From assembly GCA_003665825.1 (NCBI GenBank), contig QPFY01000006.1:806001-870000 (forward strand): a stretch of 64,000 bases of DNA. The letters run 5' to 3'. The notes under the pieces were generated by a model. That model was given only the letters and a program-made list of their open reading frames with translations, did no database searches and was not told the DNA's origin. Made by a program: the position numbers and the translations under genes. The DNA comes from Microbotryum silenes-acaulis (lineage: Eukaryota; Basidiomycota; Microbotryomycetes; Microbotryales; Microbotryaceae). Of this stretch, positions 44,463-57,200 are shown one piece after another. Each line of letters begins with the position of its first letter. The stretch's first letter is position 1.

Positions 44463-45592
44463 GTAGCCAAGGACCCCCGAAAGCCCAGCCAGAGGCGCAT
44501 GTGGAAAATTTTTGTCAAAGTTTTTTACCCTATTTTGGCCCCAAAATGTCAAAATTTCACATGCGCCTCGAAAATAATATCAAAATGTGTTCTACATGCT
44601 CCAAAAATGGCTCAAAAGTCCTCGAAAATGCGTTCCGAGCGTTTGCGGCCGCGCGGCGGCTGATCGAAAGTGCTTGGCGGCGCGCGTCGCTTCGGCTGGT
44701 GTCGCGCGTGGCTCCAGGCATCAAGAGGGCCTTCCTTGCTTTACTGGTGGGCTCGCTACTTCGTTGTCAGACTTACGTTTTCCTGAACTTGAGCTCTTTG
44801 TATCCACGGTGGCAGCTGTGCGGCTTGTAGAGATTCTACCGGCGGCATCTCGCGGCCCGGGCACGCCGCCCTTCGGCGTCAATCTTTGCTCGGCATGTGC
44901 GCACGTGCTGATTATGCGCTCGTCGGGGTAAAGTGAGGTAAGGTCCGGGGTTGAACGGTATGTAGTCTTTGGCGGGCCTAATGACTCGATGACCTGTCGA
45001 CCATCAATCATGCGGAACGGCATAGTGCCATCAATGTGAGTGGAATAGCATGCTTTCTCGATGAGGCGAAGCTCCTATGAACAGCGGTTCCTCTCCATAA
45101 GCAATTCGATCGCAGCTGTATGCCACGCTTGAGGCCAAAGTAGATCAGAAATCTGATCTCCAATGGTGTGGCAGTGGTTACAACTCCGTCTAGCGATCCA
45201 AAATGACGAGAGCGTTGTGCTAGCGCTCCGTACTGCTTGTCGACGCGATGGCCAAAGGTCGATATCCTGATCAGAGCATCGGTGGCGAGAAACCTCTGGT
45301 CTGGAGAGTCGGGTAGGGTAGGTCGATTACTGGGTGGGCTTGTCTTTGGACAACTCGGTGCGAAGAGACGCGTCGGCGGGAGCGACATGATACATCGAAG
45401 GCGAGGAGCTCGGCGATCGTCATGTTGGTGAGCGGCGATAATCGATCGAAGTCATCGTCTGTTCAAATAGCAGTCCTGGTCTTCGTCAAGAAATAAGCAT
45501 GGGATCATGTTGTCGTGCTATGCTTCAATGTCAGAACGAAGTGAAGCGGAACGGAACCGACACCGCTTCAATCACAGTGGGAACTATTGGTA
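44463..45592 (-). repeat. Repeat R1, copy C (inverted), interrupted by Helitron H3
   Basis: Begins GGACCCCCGAAAGCCCAGCC and the fold-back (44492-44503 with 44558-44568), carries the MPFRMIDGRQVIESL block (about 45024-44980) with internal deletions, and stops at 45592 after TGGGAACTATTGGTA. There R1 copy A continues differently and Helitron H3 begins. Confidence 0.7.
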
Positions 45593-46759
45593 TCTACTAA
45601 ATCTACTTCTACTAAATCTACTTCTACTAAACTACTAAAAGAATCTGTCGCGTCAGACAAAGAACGTCAAAGAACAAAAGACAAACCACGTGGCGTGACG
45701 TCATCGGCAGCTCTCGGTCCAGCGCGTCCCAGCTAGCTAGCGCTGTTTCAGCATGGATCGGCCAGCAACAGACCGTTTCGCCTACGTTCGCCGAGGTTCC
45801 ATTTCCCATCAAAGCAGCCTGGCACATGACCCTCTGCTTCCCGAAGCAGGCTGAAACGACCTGTCTTGCGTGTCTACCACATCGTAGCGTAGTTCCTTCA
45901 ATCATCCAGTTCCTGCCACTGCCGAAATCTATGCCAGACCTCGGGTAGAGTCGGCCAGTGCGCCAATTCTGCCGTCAGGGGCCCCGCCAGCGTGTCACGG
46001 CTTGCCGACACTGGACTTCACTCCACGACGTTCCGCGGCCTTCCGCGACATTCTATGAGCCCGGTTTAAACTGAGGCGCAGGCTTCTCCATCTTTCTCCC
46101 TCCTGCTCTTCACACCTTACCCATCGCCACCTCGAGCTCGCGACACCCGAAGGGGTCGTCGTAGCTCTGCAACGAATACGGGACAAGTTTTCTCAAGAAA
46201 TGGCTGCCGCATGCAGCATAACTACGGATTCGAGTAAGTAACTTCATGAACTGTGCTCTTGGTGTGGGATTGTTCAGGAGCTAATGGAAACTACCAAACA
46301 GCAATTCCCTTCAACACGTCTTCTTTGAATGTCAACCCTCGAGTTGTTTCTTCACCATTAGCTGGTGACACTGCATGCGTGAGTTATCCCTTGACATGGC
46401 TGTGCAGTCTTAGATATGACGGAAAACCTGATACGAAAAACAGACATGGGACGTCAGTGACACAGCGGAAGGATTGAGCGGAAGGATTGACTTCGTACGG
46501 TTGAGAATCCGGGTCATTGGGACACTAAATGTGAGTCTTCACTGCCATTGCTACAGATGGACAACAGCAAGAATACTGATAGTTGTAACGAATCACGCAA
46601 GAAAACAGGCTCTGGTTCCGTGAATTGCGGCTCACCATCCCGTGGCAGATCCTCAACGGCTCGGTTCGGTGGAGTGACCTTCGTGTTGGCAGGTGTGTGC
46701 CAATCTTTCAAAAGCAAAACGCAGGGCAGCATGAGTAACTGAACGGTTGGACCGTAACA

Positions 46760-47450
46760 TCACAGGGGATCCGAAGCGATCGGTTCGGTGGAGTGACCGT
46801 CGTGTTGGCAGGTATGTGCCAATCTTTCAAAAGCAAAGCGCAGGGCAGCATGACTAACTGACCGGTTGGACTGTAACATTACAGGGGATCCGAAGCGATA
46901 CCTTCCCGTTATTTTCAAGCCATCGCTGCACAAATCGTCGACGCTTGCGTCATGGAATGGTGACTTCTTGGGGGAGTTGACGTGCTGCATCTCGCTGTAA
47001 GTAGTAGTCCTTGCTTGATTTTTAGACCCTATACTAACAGCGGCACGGTGCGAGCGCAGACAAACATGCGTCTTCTGGCCGCTGCAGACCGCATGACCGA
47101 AACGGAACGGGCAAACGCACAGGACTTTGCAGATTGGCTCTGAGGAGTTGGAGACGGGTCGGCGAACGAAACAGAAGACTCTATCGCGCTCCCACGTGAG
47201 CTTCTCCTGTCGGCGACCACGAGGAACAGAGCCGGGTTAATCAGACACGTTTATCTCGGCCCCGCGCTCGAACTGGACAATATGTCGATAGGCGAAAAAG
47301 TCGAATACTTCCGAGATCGAGCAATTCTGGCGCCCAAAAATTCGCAGGTGGATCAGATCAACGACATGGTGCCCGACCTGCTGCCGGGTGACGCTCAAAC
47401 GTTCTACAGCGCGGATTCGAACGCCTTCACGAGAAGCAGCAGCGCGAAAT
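46760..47450 (+). pseudogene. Helitron helicase fragments in H3
   Basis: Plus-strand pieces: a motif II-III remnant (IVDACVMEW-like, about 46930), [20 protein letters not shown] with an in-frame stop (TGA at 47140), then [17 protein letters not shown] and [20 protein letters not shown]. Stops and frame breaks rule out function. Same modules as in H1, H2 and H4. Confidence 0.75.
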
Positions 47451-47602
47451 AGATCAACACGACGTCGCGCAAACTGGTTCGTCAAGTCAATCTGCACCGG
47501 CAGCAGGCATTCTCACCGCCAGCGTGTCAAAGGATTGACTTCGTACGGTTGAGGATCCGGGTCATTGGCACTAAATGTGAGTCTTTACTGCCATTGCTAG
47601 AG

Positions 47603-48480
47603 ATGGACAACAGCAAGAATACTGAAAGTTGCACGACGTCTCGGAGGTCTGAAGGCCAGCAACGACATCGTCAACGGGAAAGGCTTGAGCGAGAGCATTC
47701 CGGTCCGGTCCCACACAGTTCTTCGCCGAACCCTGCCTCTACCGCATCAACATCGACGAAGCATTCTACTTCCAGAAGATCCAGGGAACAACAGTTGCGG
47801 AGACTCGGGGAAAGGCAGCAAAATGAGTCTATCAATCGATCAACTCCACCCCAGCCAACGCCCGAAGTCCACTCTGTCCCGGTGGATGTCGCTGTACAGT
47901 CACCGATTGCACTGCGTCCACTGCCGGAAGATCAACTTCGTCGAATAGATCCACCGCCTGTGAACGCTGCGATCTCTCGAAGGTCTCAAGGTCAGCAAAG
48001 ACGTCGTCAACGGGAAAGGCTTGAGCGAGAGCGTTCCGTTCCGGTCCCGCACAGTTTTCCGCCCGACCCTGCCTTTGCCAAATCACGACGAATCAGTCCA
48101 CCTCCAGGAGATCAGGGCAAAATGATTGCGTTGGACAATCGCCTCCACCCCAGCCAACGCCCGATGTCAACTCTATCCCGCAGCGACGACCTACAGTCCG
48201 GAACCTCCGGGAGCGCGTTCAGTTCGCGCACGGCGACATCCACCCGCCGCACAGTCACCGATTGCACTGCGTCCACTGCCGGGAGCCTACCCTCGACATG
48301 ACTTAGGTGCAATGGATCTTCTGTGTCGGAAGTGTAGCGCCTTCCACTGGGACTTCGAACGCTTGGGAGGACGGGACACTCCAGTATTCAGAGCATGTTG
48401 CAACGACGGCAAGGTGGAGCTGCCGATGATCAAAGCTCGGAACTTCTGTCCAGTCCTGCAAGAACTCCCGAAAACATAGA
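47603..48480 (+). pseudogene. Helitron Rep/helicase N-terminal region in H3
   Basis: Starts MDNSKNTESCTTSRRSEGQQ, runs through several copies of an RRSQGQQRRRQRERLERE-type basic repeat, and after a frame change near 48290 reads LGAMDLLCRKCSAFHWDFER and FRACCNDGKVELP. That Cys-x2-Cys...Cys-Cys zinc-binding block is the usual N-terminus of Helitron transposases, ahead of the HUH Rep domain. The Rep domain itself is not present, and the sequence runs straight to the 3' terminus. Confidence 0.75.
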
Positions 48481-48640
48481 TGAAAGCAGCGTAGAACCGT
48501 AGCCATCTGCAATAATGTAACAGAACTGCTGATTTTCAATGTGAGGTGGCGCACCACTAGGCTTCCGTTACTCAACAGTACCGCAGCTGTTGCAGCAAAG
48601 TACATCACATTGCAGCGGGTCAACGCTTACGGTGGGAGGT

Positions 48641-48668
48641 GGCGCGCGGAGCGCGCCGCCGCACCTAG
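48641..48668 (+). other. Helitron 3' terminal hairpin and CTAG end (H3)
   Basis: Perfect 7-bp GC stem with a 3-nt loop, 11 nt before the CTAG end, acting as the rolling-circle terminator in the Helitron model. The same end is present on the minus strand at 22002 and 3713. Confidence 0.85.
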
Positions 48669-48672
48669 TCTA

Positions 48673-50005
48673 TCCTTAAAACTATCTACTAATCTACTAA
48701 TCTATCTACATCTACAAACTACTAAAAACAACTGTCGTCTACACAAAGAACGTCAAAGAACAAAAGACAAACCAGGGAGACAAAGAACGTCAAAGAACAA
48801 CCACGTGGCGTGACGTCATAGGCAGCTCTCGGTCCAGTGCATCCCAGCTGTCCCAGCTAGCTAGCGCTGTTTCAGCATGGGTCGGCCAGCGACAGACCGT
48901 TTCGCCTAAGTTCGCCGAGGTTCCATTTCCCATCAAAGCAGCCTGGCACATGACCCTCTGCTTCCCGAAGCAGGCTGAAACGACCTGTCTTGCGTGTCTA
49001 CCACATCGTAGCGTAGTTCCTTCAATCATCCAGTTCCTGCCACTGCCGAAATCTATGCCAGACCTCGGGTAGAGTCGGCCAGTGCGCCAATTCTGCCGTC
49101 AGGGGCCCCGCCAGCGTGTCACGGCTTGCCGACACTGGACTTCACTCCACGACGTTCCGCGGCCTTCCGCGACATTCTATGAGCCCGGTTTAACCTGAGG
49201 CGCAGGCTTCTCCATCTTTCTCCCTCCTGCTCTTCACACCTTACCCATCGCCACCTCGAGCTCGCGACACCCGAAGGGGTCGTCGTAGCTCTGCAACGAA
49301 TACGGGACAAGTTTTCTCAAGAAATGGCTGCCGCATGCAGCATAACTACGGATTCGAGTAAGTAACTTCATGAACTGTGCTCTTGGTGTGGGATTGTTCA
49401 GGAGCTAATGGAAACTACCAAACAGCAATTCCCTTCAACACGTCCTCTTTGAAAGTCAACCCTCGAGTTGTTTTCTTCACCATCAGCTGGTGACACTGCA
49501 TGCGTGAGTTATCCCTTGACATGGATGTGCAGTCTTAGATATGACGGAAAAACTGATGCGAAAAACAGACATTGGACGTCAGTGACACAGCGGCAGGATT
49601 GACTTCGTACGGTTGAGAATCCGGGTCATTGGGACACTAAATGTGAGTCTTCACTGTCATTGCTACAGATGGACAACAGCAAGAATACTGATGGTTGTAA
49701 CGAATCACGCAAGAAAACAGGCTCTGGTTCCGTGAATTGCGGCTCACCATCCCGTGGCAGATCCTCAACGGCTCGGTTCGGTGGAGTGACCGTCGTGTTG
49801 GCAGGTGTGTGCCAATCTTTCAAAAGCAAAGCGCAGGGCAGCATGACTAACTGACCGGTTGGACTGTAACATCACAGGGGATCCGAAGCAATGCCTTCCC
49901 GTTATTCCAAGTCATCGCCTACACAAATCGTCGACGCTTGCATCATGGAATGCTGACTTCTGGGGGGAAGTTGAGGTGCTGCATCTCTCTGTAAGTAGTA
50001 GTCCT
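48673..50005 (+). mobile_element. Helitron H4, first segment
   Basis: 5' end TCCTTAAAACTATCTAC preceded by A, identical to H1's 5' end and only four bases (TCTA) after the end of H3. Contains the helicase C-terminal module (about 49255-49350), the MDNSKNTDGC module (49669) and a run ending GTAGTAGTCCT, where Copia-1 is inserted (target duplication GTCCT at 50001-50005). Confidence 0.8.
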
Positions 50006-50222
50006 AGTTGGTGTGTTGGGAATGAGGGTTAGGAATCGCGCGCGTTCATTAGTAATCTGTTCAGAAGCGCTCGTCTGTTTAGTGAAGCCTGGCGATGCGC
50101 ACCAACCGTTATCTTCTCTCCACGGTTGGATTACACGCTCGTCAGGTACGCATGTTTAGCTTCACAGTCACTTTCGTTGCAATTAACTGACGGTTGGATT
50201 ACCCGCTCGTCAGTCTCTTATT
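50006..50222 (+). mobile_element. Copia-1 5' LTR
   Basis: 217 bp, matching 59675-59891 with about five differences. By identity the LTR runs AGTTGG...CTTATT rather than TG...CA, and the flanking GTCCT duplication agrees with these ends. Contains an internal repeat of CGGTTGGATTACACGCTCGT. TGGTAGCG follows as a likely primer-binding site. Confidence 0.8.
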
Positions 50223-50287
50223 TGGTAGCGTCTGTATTGCCGCAAAGCACAGATCCGCACGCAGAAAAGACGCAGCGCATATCCAAG

Positions 50288-53200
50288 ATGGCTACGACCA
50301 CGGTGGATTCCGGGTCCGCCACTCATCGCGGCCTTATGGGCGACCTGTATGGCAATGTCGACGCCACGAATTGGGGAACGGCCAAGGATCGACTCCAACG
50401 GGTGTTGGAGGGCGATGGCCGGTTCAAGCACGTCAACACCGAACTCAGTGTTGGCCCCGAGCCCGAACAGTCCGAGTTCACCCGTACGCTGGGTGGCTCC
50501 ACTGTGGCCGACGTAGCCACGTTCCGTACACAACATCGGAACTACCGGCATGAGGTCGACGACCTCAATCAAGCCTTGGCGCAGGCCCGCAACATCTTGT
50601 TCGTGTGCCTGGGGGAGGCCACGTTCGCGCGCATCGCAGATAAGCCAACGCACGAGCTGTGGGCGGCCCTCGATGAGGATCTCGGCGCCGCATCCCACGA
50701 CTTCGCGCGGTCGGAGAAACTCGATGCCCTTTTTCTATACCAAGCCTACGTCGACGGAGACCCTCTCGACCCTTGGTTGTTGCACTTCAACCGGTTGTTC
50801 ATCGATCTCAACGCCGCGCACGCTTCCCGCGACAAGGCCTACCAGCGGTCAAGTACACGCAAGCTGAGTTTGACAAGTGGATTCCGCCGCCTGCGTTGTC
50901 GGAAGGCATCCGCATGGACCTCTTGAAGGCGAGGATGCCACGGCCTATTGTCACGGTTATCGACGCCCTCGGCCCTCTCCTGTCGCTCAGTGATGTGGAG
51001 GGCGCGATTCGTCGGGCGGCGATGTCTCGCTCTTCCGGCACCGATGTCGCCGAAGCCCTCGTGGCGAAGACTCAGGGTTGTCGCAGGCGCCCTGCTCGTT
51101 CGTCAGGCAAACCGAAGTCCAGTTTTCTCTCGGCTTCGAAGGTACCGGGTCTCGTGGACAAGTGGCCGCACGGGGTTGCCCAGAATGGTCGCCTGAGGCT
51201 GGGCCGGTCACAGTGCAGGAAATGCTACGAGCAGGGCCATCTTGGCAACGAATGTACCGTTCCCTCGACCGAACTGTCCCGTCGTCGGGTTGCCGTCTTA
51301 GCTAAGCACAACATCTCCATCGGCGCGGCCGACGCGATGGCGCTCGTGGCTGAGTACGGTCCTGACCCATCGGTTGAAGACGACTCTTACGAGAACTATT
51401 TTGCCGACGTCGCCCTTGACACCGAAGTCTCTGCGCTGTACTTGCACGACGGTCCCCGCTACCTCCTCGACTCGGGGGCGACGCGCCACATGACCACTCG
51501 TCGGGATCTCTTGGTCGACTTTCAGCCTTTCACGACGGAGCGTGTGCGCGTAGCGGCGCATTCAAGTCCAGCGCCATGGCTGTCGGCAAGGGCACCCTCC
51601 GGCTTCACGCCAACGGGGCGCCTCTCGAGCTTCGCGACATCCTTCTCGTCCCGGGTCTGTCCGCCGAGCTCGTCTCTCTTGCCAGTCTCATGAAGGATGG
51701 GTACCAACTGTCTGGAATTTGCGACGCCGCGGGCGAACACTCTGGTCTCACCGTCTCGGGTCCGGCTTCGAGCCTCACCTTCGCTCTCGATCGCAACCAC
51801 TACGTTCTCCAGTCGAGTCCGGCCTCACCTCCTCTGGCGGATCACCAAGCGCTGACAGCCACCTCCTTGCCTACAGATGTAGTGCTTTGGCATCAGCGTT
51901 TGGGTCATCTGTCCTGGGGTCGTTTGGAAGAACTTGCTAAGTTGGGCGACATTTCCCTCGACATCTCTGCTGTAACCCGGGATCAACTTCGTCTCCTTGA
52001 TCAGTGCGATGCCTGCTGCTCCGGCAAGGCCGTGTCTGCCCCCAGTCGTGAGGCTGCCCACCACCCCGCCGACGTGTGGGGGCCTTCCCCTGTCCCTGCT
52101 CTCTCCGGCGTCCGATATCTGTGCGGTATCACGGATGAATACTCGCGTTTCCGCTGGGCTCGCGGCATTCGGCTCAAGAGCGAGGCTTCGTCCGTACTCA
52201 AGGGTTTCGTTGCGATGTCGAAGATCCGGTATGCTGGCCCGGGAGTGGCGACCTTGCGCACGGATAGGGGGGGTGAGTTCGTCAACAACAACCTCCGGGA
52301 TTGGCTTGCTGAGCGGGGCATTTTTCACGAGCTATCCACGGCATACGAGCACGGTCAGATGGGCATACAGGAGCGGAGTTGGCGTACGATTTTCAACTCT
52401 GTTCGGGCGTGGCTTCATCGTTCGGGACTGTCATCATCGCTGTGGGAAGAGACTGCGCAGGCGGCCATCTACGTTATCAACCTCCTCCCGTCGTCGCCTC
52501 TGCAGCAGCGCACCCCTGATGCCGTTCTTCACGCCGCTGCGAGTCCCGTCACGTCCACCCGTCGTCCCCGCATCGATCGTGTCAAAACCTGGGGCTGCGC
52601 CGCCCAGGTACCGTTTGCTCCCGAACAGCGTTCCAACAAGCTGGCTCCGCGTTCGCGCCTGTGCTACTTTGTCGGGTACTCTTTGCGCTCTAAGGCCTGG
52701 CGCTTCTACGACCCGGTTGGCAACAAGGTCTTCGAGTCGTCTCAAGCCAAGTTCTTCGAAGATCGCTTCTTCCCCGCCGCGGAAAACCCTGTACCTACTG
52801 TTGTTGCGCCCGCCGTTCTGTCCTATCCGTCCGCCCCGCGCAGGGTTCCTCCCCCGACCTTCCCCCTGATGACGACGATACTGTCAATCCTGCGGGCGTC
52901 GCACCCGCCGTTGCTGCCGCTCCCGCTGTTGCCCCCGCCGCCGCCGTCCCGCCCGCGGCTGGTCCGGTCGACGTTGTGGCCCCACCTGTTCCGCCCTCCC
53001 TCGTGTTCTCCAACCCGCGTCCGGCGAACGCCCCTCCTGTGGGTGATTGTTCCACTCGTGCTCGTCGCCCTCCTGACTACCTGGGTGTCGCCCGCGCGGC
53101 CCACGACATGGAGTTCGCCACGCACGCCTCCGTCTCGATCGACGACTTTGACGAGGACAATCCCGACATCCAGCTGTACTCTTACGAGGAAGCGATTGCC

Positions 53201-53956
53201 TTTCTTGCCAAAGTCGACAAGGACGACGCCCCTTCCGTTCGCGCGGCACTCGCTGGTCCGTTCCGCAACTACTGGCTAGCGGCCATGGCGACCGAGGAAG
53301 GCGCGCTGGCGGCGAAGCAAACATTTTCCAAGCCGCTTCGCCCCCCTCGCGGGGCTATCATAATCGGCAGCATGTGGGTCCTCATGGTGAAGCGCGACGC
53401 CGAGGGCAAAATCGTAAAGTACAAAGCTCACCTCGTTGCGCGTGGGGACATGCAGAGGCGTCGGGGTGAGCAAATTGACTCGTTCTCGCCTACTGCCCGC
53501 GCCGCCTCTCATCGCCTGCTGCTTGCCCTTGCCGTTGAGAACGAGTGGGAGACCCGGCAATTCGACGTCTCGTCGGCATATCTCAACGGCAATCTCGGTG
53601 GGACGGAGATCTACATGCGCCTGCCCAGTGGGCAAGTCGTGCGCCTTCAGCGCGCGCTGTACGGACTCGTCCAGGCGGGTAGGGAGTGGTATAAGGTCTT
53701 CACCGAGTGGATTTTGTCGATCGGCTTCACGCGTACCGACAGCGATCATGCCGTCTTCATTCGCAGGGAAGGGGATAAGCGCTGTTTCCTTTCCATTCAT
53801 GTTGACGACAGCCTGCTCACGGGTGACGGCGTTCTCACTCAGCTCAAGGCGCGTTTTGAGGCTCGCAGCACGGACGAGGCGTCTTTCTTCCTGGGTCAGA
53901 GTATAATCCGTGAGGGCAAAACGGGTGCGGCCATCATTTCTCAATCTCATTTTGTG
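50288..53956 (+). pseudogene. Copia-1 gag-pol, first part, with three frameshifts
   Basis: Starts ATGGCTACG after the primer site. Gag is helical, with a knuckle CRKCYEQGHLGNEC (C-x2-C-x4-H-x4-C). Protease: LLDSGATRHM. Integrase: WHQRLGHLSWGRLEEL, GITDEYSRF, LRTDRGGEF and a degenerate Glu region (HGQMGIQER instead of NG.AER). [25 protein letters not shown] and IHVDDSLL (His for the usual Tyr of YVDD). The reading frame shifts near 50845, 51565 and 52862, so the polyprotein cannot be made unless these are sequencing errors. The RT/RNase H connection is interrupted at 53961 by Copia-2. Confidence 0.88.
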
Positions 53957-53961
53957 GATGC

Positions 53962-54233
53962 TGTCGTATGAGTGATGCAGGCGGAAGCTAGGGGCGCGGG
54001 TGCTTAGGCTGGAGTGTGGGCGCACAGCTGAGGTTTGGCTGAGGCCAGGTGGATGGCTGGATTAGGAAGGAGGTTCGCTTAGCGACAGAGGCTTTTCTTA
54101 GTTGCATCTTGGGGCTACTCTCTTGTTCTTCTTCTCATCACTTGATCTTACAACTTCGTGGTCCTGACTTTGGCGTGTTATCACAACGCATCTCTGCGCC
54201 GCTTAGGAGCGCGAGACTATCAAATTCACAACA
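53962..54233 (+). mobile_element. Copia-2 5' LTR
   Basis: 272 bp, TGTCGTATG...CACAACA, differing from the 3' LTR (58602-58873) at one position (C at 53982, T at 58622). Flanked by a GATGC target duplication (53957-53961 and 58874-58878). GGTTATGAGCC follows as a candidate primer site. Confidence 0.93.
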
Positions 54234-54237
54234 GGTT

Positions 54238-57200
54238 ATGAGCCTGACGGGTTCCGCCACCCGCTCTCATAAGTCGGACAACATGTTCGCTGTGTCCGAC
54301 AAATCGTCGTCTGAGGTACTACGACACCTGGGCACAAGAGATGATCTTGCTCTTGCGCTCCCACGATCTTTGGAAAATCACCAAGATCGGAATGGATCCG
54401 TCGATCCCGATCTCGATCTCTACGTCGATTCGGTCCCGCTCGCCGACCACATACTCGACGACTCGTTGTCGCCCGAAGAATCTAGGGAATTGCATCTTGA
54501 TGCTCGTGCATCTTACCTCATCATTCGATCTCTCGATCCTGCCAACAAGTCGTTGATCAGCAACTGCTCCACGGCGAACCAGCGCTGGGATGCTCTGCGC
54601 ACCTATCATCTAGGCGAGCGCAACTCGCAAATCGCCTTGATCTCGGCGCAACTTTCAAGGATGCTCTATACGGGTAAATCTTCGATCTCCTTGGAAGATC
54701 ATATGATCAAAATTCGCGACCTCAACCTCAAGGCGAAGCAACTTGGCTACCCGAGGTCAAACACCGAAATCGCGTTTCAAATGCTGAACTCGGTAACGGA
54801 TCCCAAGTGGGCGAACACGATTGAGGCTTTATCCCTCACCAGCGACCCTACACCGACCAGAATAATAGCACGTATAAAGGAGCGTGAAGTCACTTTCGCA
54901 CTCACAAACCGCATTCAAGGCGGAACGTCTCTTCTTCTTCCCAACGACCCCGCAACCGTTCAGACTGTTGCGGCCAACTCTGCTTCGGATCCCAAGGGAT
55001 CGCGCAAGACGGGGAAGAAATCTCGGAACAGGCGCAAACCTACCGACACTTGCACTCGATGCAATGGAAAAGGTCATTGGGCCTGCGACAAGGAATGCCC
55101 CGGCAAACGCCCTGAATCTGTCGCATCGGTCAATGAAGGACATAATTCCAAGTCTGGTCCTCCTTCCCGCTTTGTAGTTGGCGCTCACGTTGCACGTGAA
55201 ATGCCAACTGCCTCTTCGTCTCGTTATTCTACGGCTCTTGCCACTGCGAGAGATCCCACTTCAAAGCTTGAGTGGGTTGGCGACTCTGGAGCCATTCGCC
55301 ATCTGATCGGCGATCGCTCCCTCCTTCGAAACTTCACTCGAGATCCCATTGCCGTTCAAGTTGCGGATGGTTCGATCCAAGAAGTCGAAGGCTATGGTGA
55401 ACTCTCCGTTACTACCAAAGAAGGCAACATTATCGACTTCAAGAACGTCTCCTGTTTGCCTGGAGCAAATTTGGCCCTCATCTCGTTCTTTTCACTCTGT
55501 GATAACGGATTCGAGCTTCGTATGACGGATGGCGGTAAGACTATTAGTGTATACTTGGACAACAAGTTCGTCTGCGCTACCGAGCGCGACACCGCCTACT
55601 ACTTTGATTTCACCATCTACAACGAACCCGTGGCTGTTGTCACGCGCGCTTCGGCTGGTGCTCCGCTTATGTGGTGGCATCGTGTCTTTGGTCATCTTTC
55701 ACCTCACACCATTCTCAACATGGTATCTACCAAGATGATCGTCGACATCAAGATCTCGGATGAAACGATTCACGACTGCGAGACCTGCATCGTTGCGAAC
55801 TCTCGCGCTGCACCGTTTCAACATGTCAGTCGTGAGCCGACCGAGGTTCTCTACCGCGTCTTCATCGACCTCGGTTTCGTCGATGTTCCAGATCACAAAG
55901 GACGCTTCGTCTATCTTTTTATCGTTGATCAACTTTCCTCGATGAAATGGACTTATCCCTTGACTTCCAAGTCCGCTGCCGAAGTTCTCCAGGTGTTCTG
56001 TCGCTTTCAAGCTCAAGCGGAACGCGTCACCGGCAAGACTATCAAGTTCGTTCGTTCGGACAACGGCGGGGAATTCCTCAACCGGTCTTTTGAAGCGGAG
56101 TTTACTCGACTTGGTATCACCCACGAGTTCACTGCTCGCTACACCCCCGAACAAAATGGCAAGGCTGAACGTGCAAACGGCTCGCTCTTTGCTATGGTGC
56201 GGGCGATGCTCAAGGATGCTGGACTTCCAGGCTCTTACTGGACCTATGCTCTAGATATGGCAAATTTCATCGCCAATCGCATGCAGCATCCTCGCTTCAA
56301 GAATAAAACCATCTTCGAGATCTTCTACGGCAAGAAACCGAGCGTCGGCCATCTCCGACCCTTCGGTGCTATCGCCTTCGTGCTCTTGCCTCGTCAGCTG
56401 CGTCGCAAGCTTGACGATCATGCCAAGAAGGGCATCTTTGTAGGATATTCCGGCGAGTACAACTACATGGCTCTCGTCGACTACACTACCTCTCCCAAGG
56501 TCCTCATATCTCGTGACGTCACTTTCACCGACTCGCTTTCTGAGGTTCCTTCCGCTCCGGCCGACGTCGACCGTGATCCGGAACACTTTGCAGTTGAGGA
56601 GATCTTCGAATACGACCTCATCCCTCAACTTCGTGACATTCGACTTGATCCTGCGCATCTTCCAGTGCAGGACGGTCCTCTCGCGCCGGCTCCCAGGTGC
56701 GCTCCCGATGATCCGGCTCAGCCTCAGGCTCCCTCTGACGCTGCGGAATCGGTCCAAGACAACGTCGACGATGATGATGTGATCATTATCGATGAGCCCG
56801 TACGTGCAGAATCTCCTCCTCCGCCTGAAGACGAACTCGAGGATCTTGTCCCTCAAGTTCCGAACGATGGCTACGAGTATCGTGCGTACAACATCGGTCG
56901 CAATCCTGGTCGATTCGAGGATGTAAATGAAGAAAACATCCTTCCTCCTGGCTCTCGACGCGTTGCAGCTCGTCTTGCGGTGGGGTCCGGCGAGGCTTTC
57001 TCCGATCCACCCGAACTCATCGCATCTGTCTCTCCTAATCACGCTCCACTCCCTCGATCTTACTCCGAGGCTATGGCTTCTGTCCATGCTAAAGAGTGGC
57101 AAGCGGCTACCGATAAGGAGATCGCCAAGTTCATTTCTATGGGTGTTCTTAAGGCGGCAGCTCTTCCTCCTGGTGCTCGTGCGCTTGGAACCAAGTGGGT

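Larger units (their letters stand above)
45593..48668 (+). mobile_element. Helitron H3
   Basis: The 5' end TCTACTAAATC is preceded by A; the 3' end is CTAG at 48665-48668 followed by T. The hairpin just inside is GGCGCGC (48641-48647), loop GGA, GCGCGCC (48651-48657), extendable to 10 bp. The 5' end lacks the first dozen bases seen in H1 and H4. Internal coding modules are out of natural order: helicase pieces (46100-47430) come before the Rep N-terminus (47603-48480). Confidence 0.85.
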
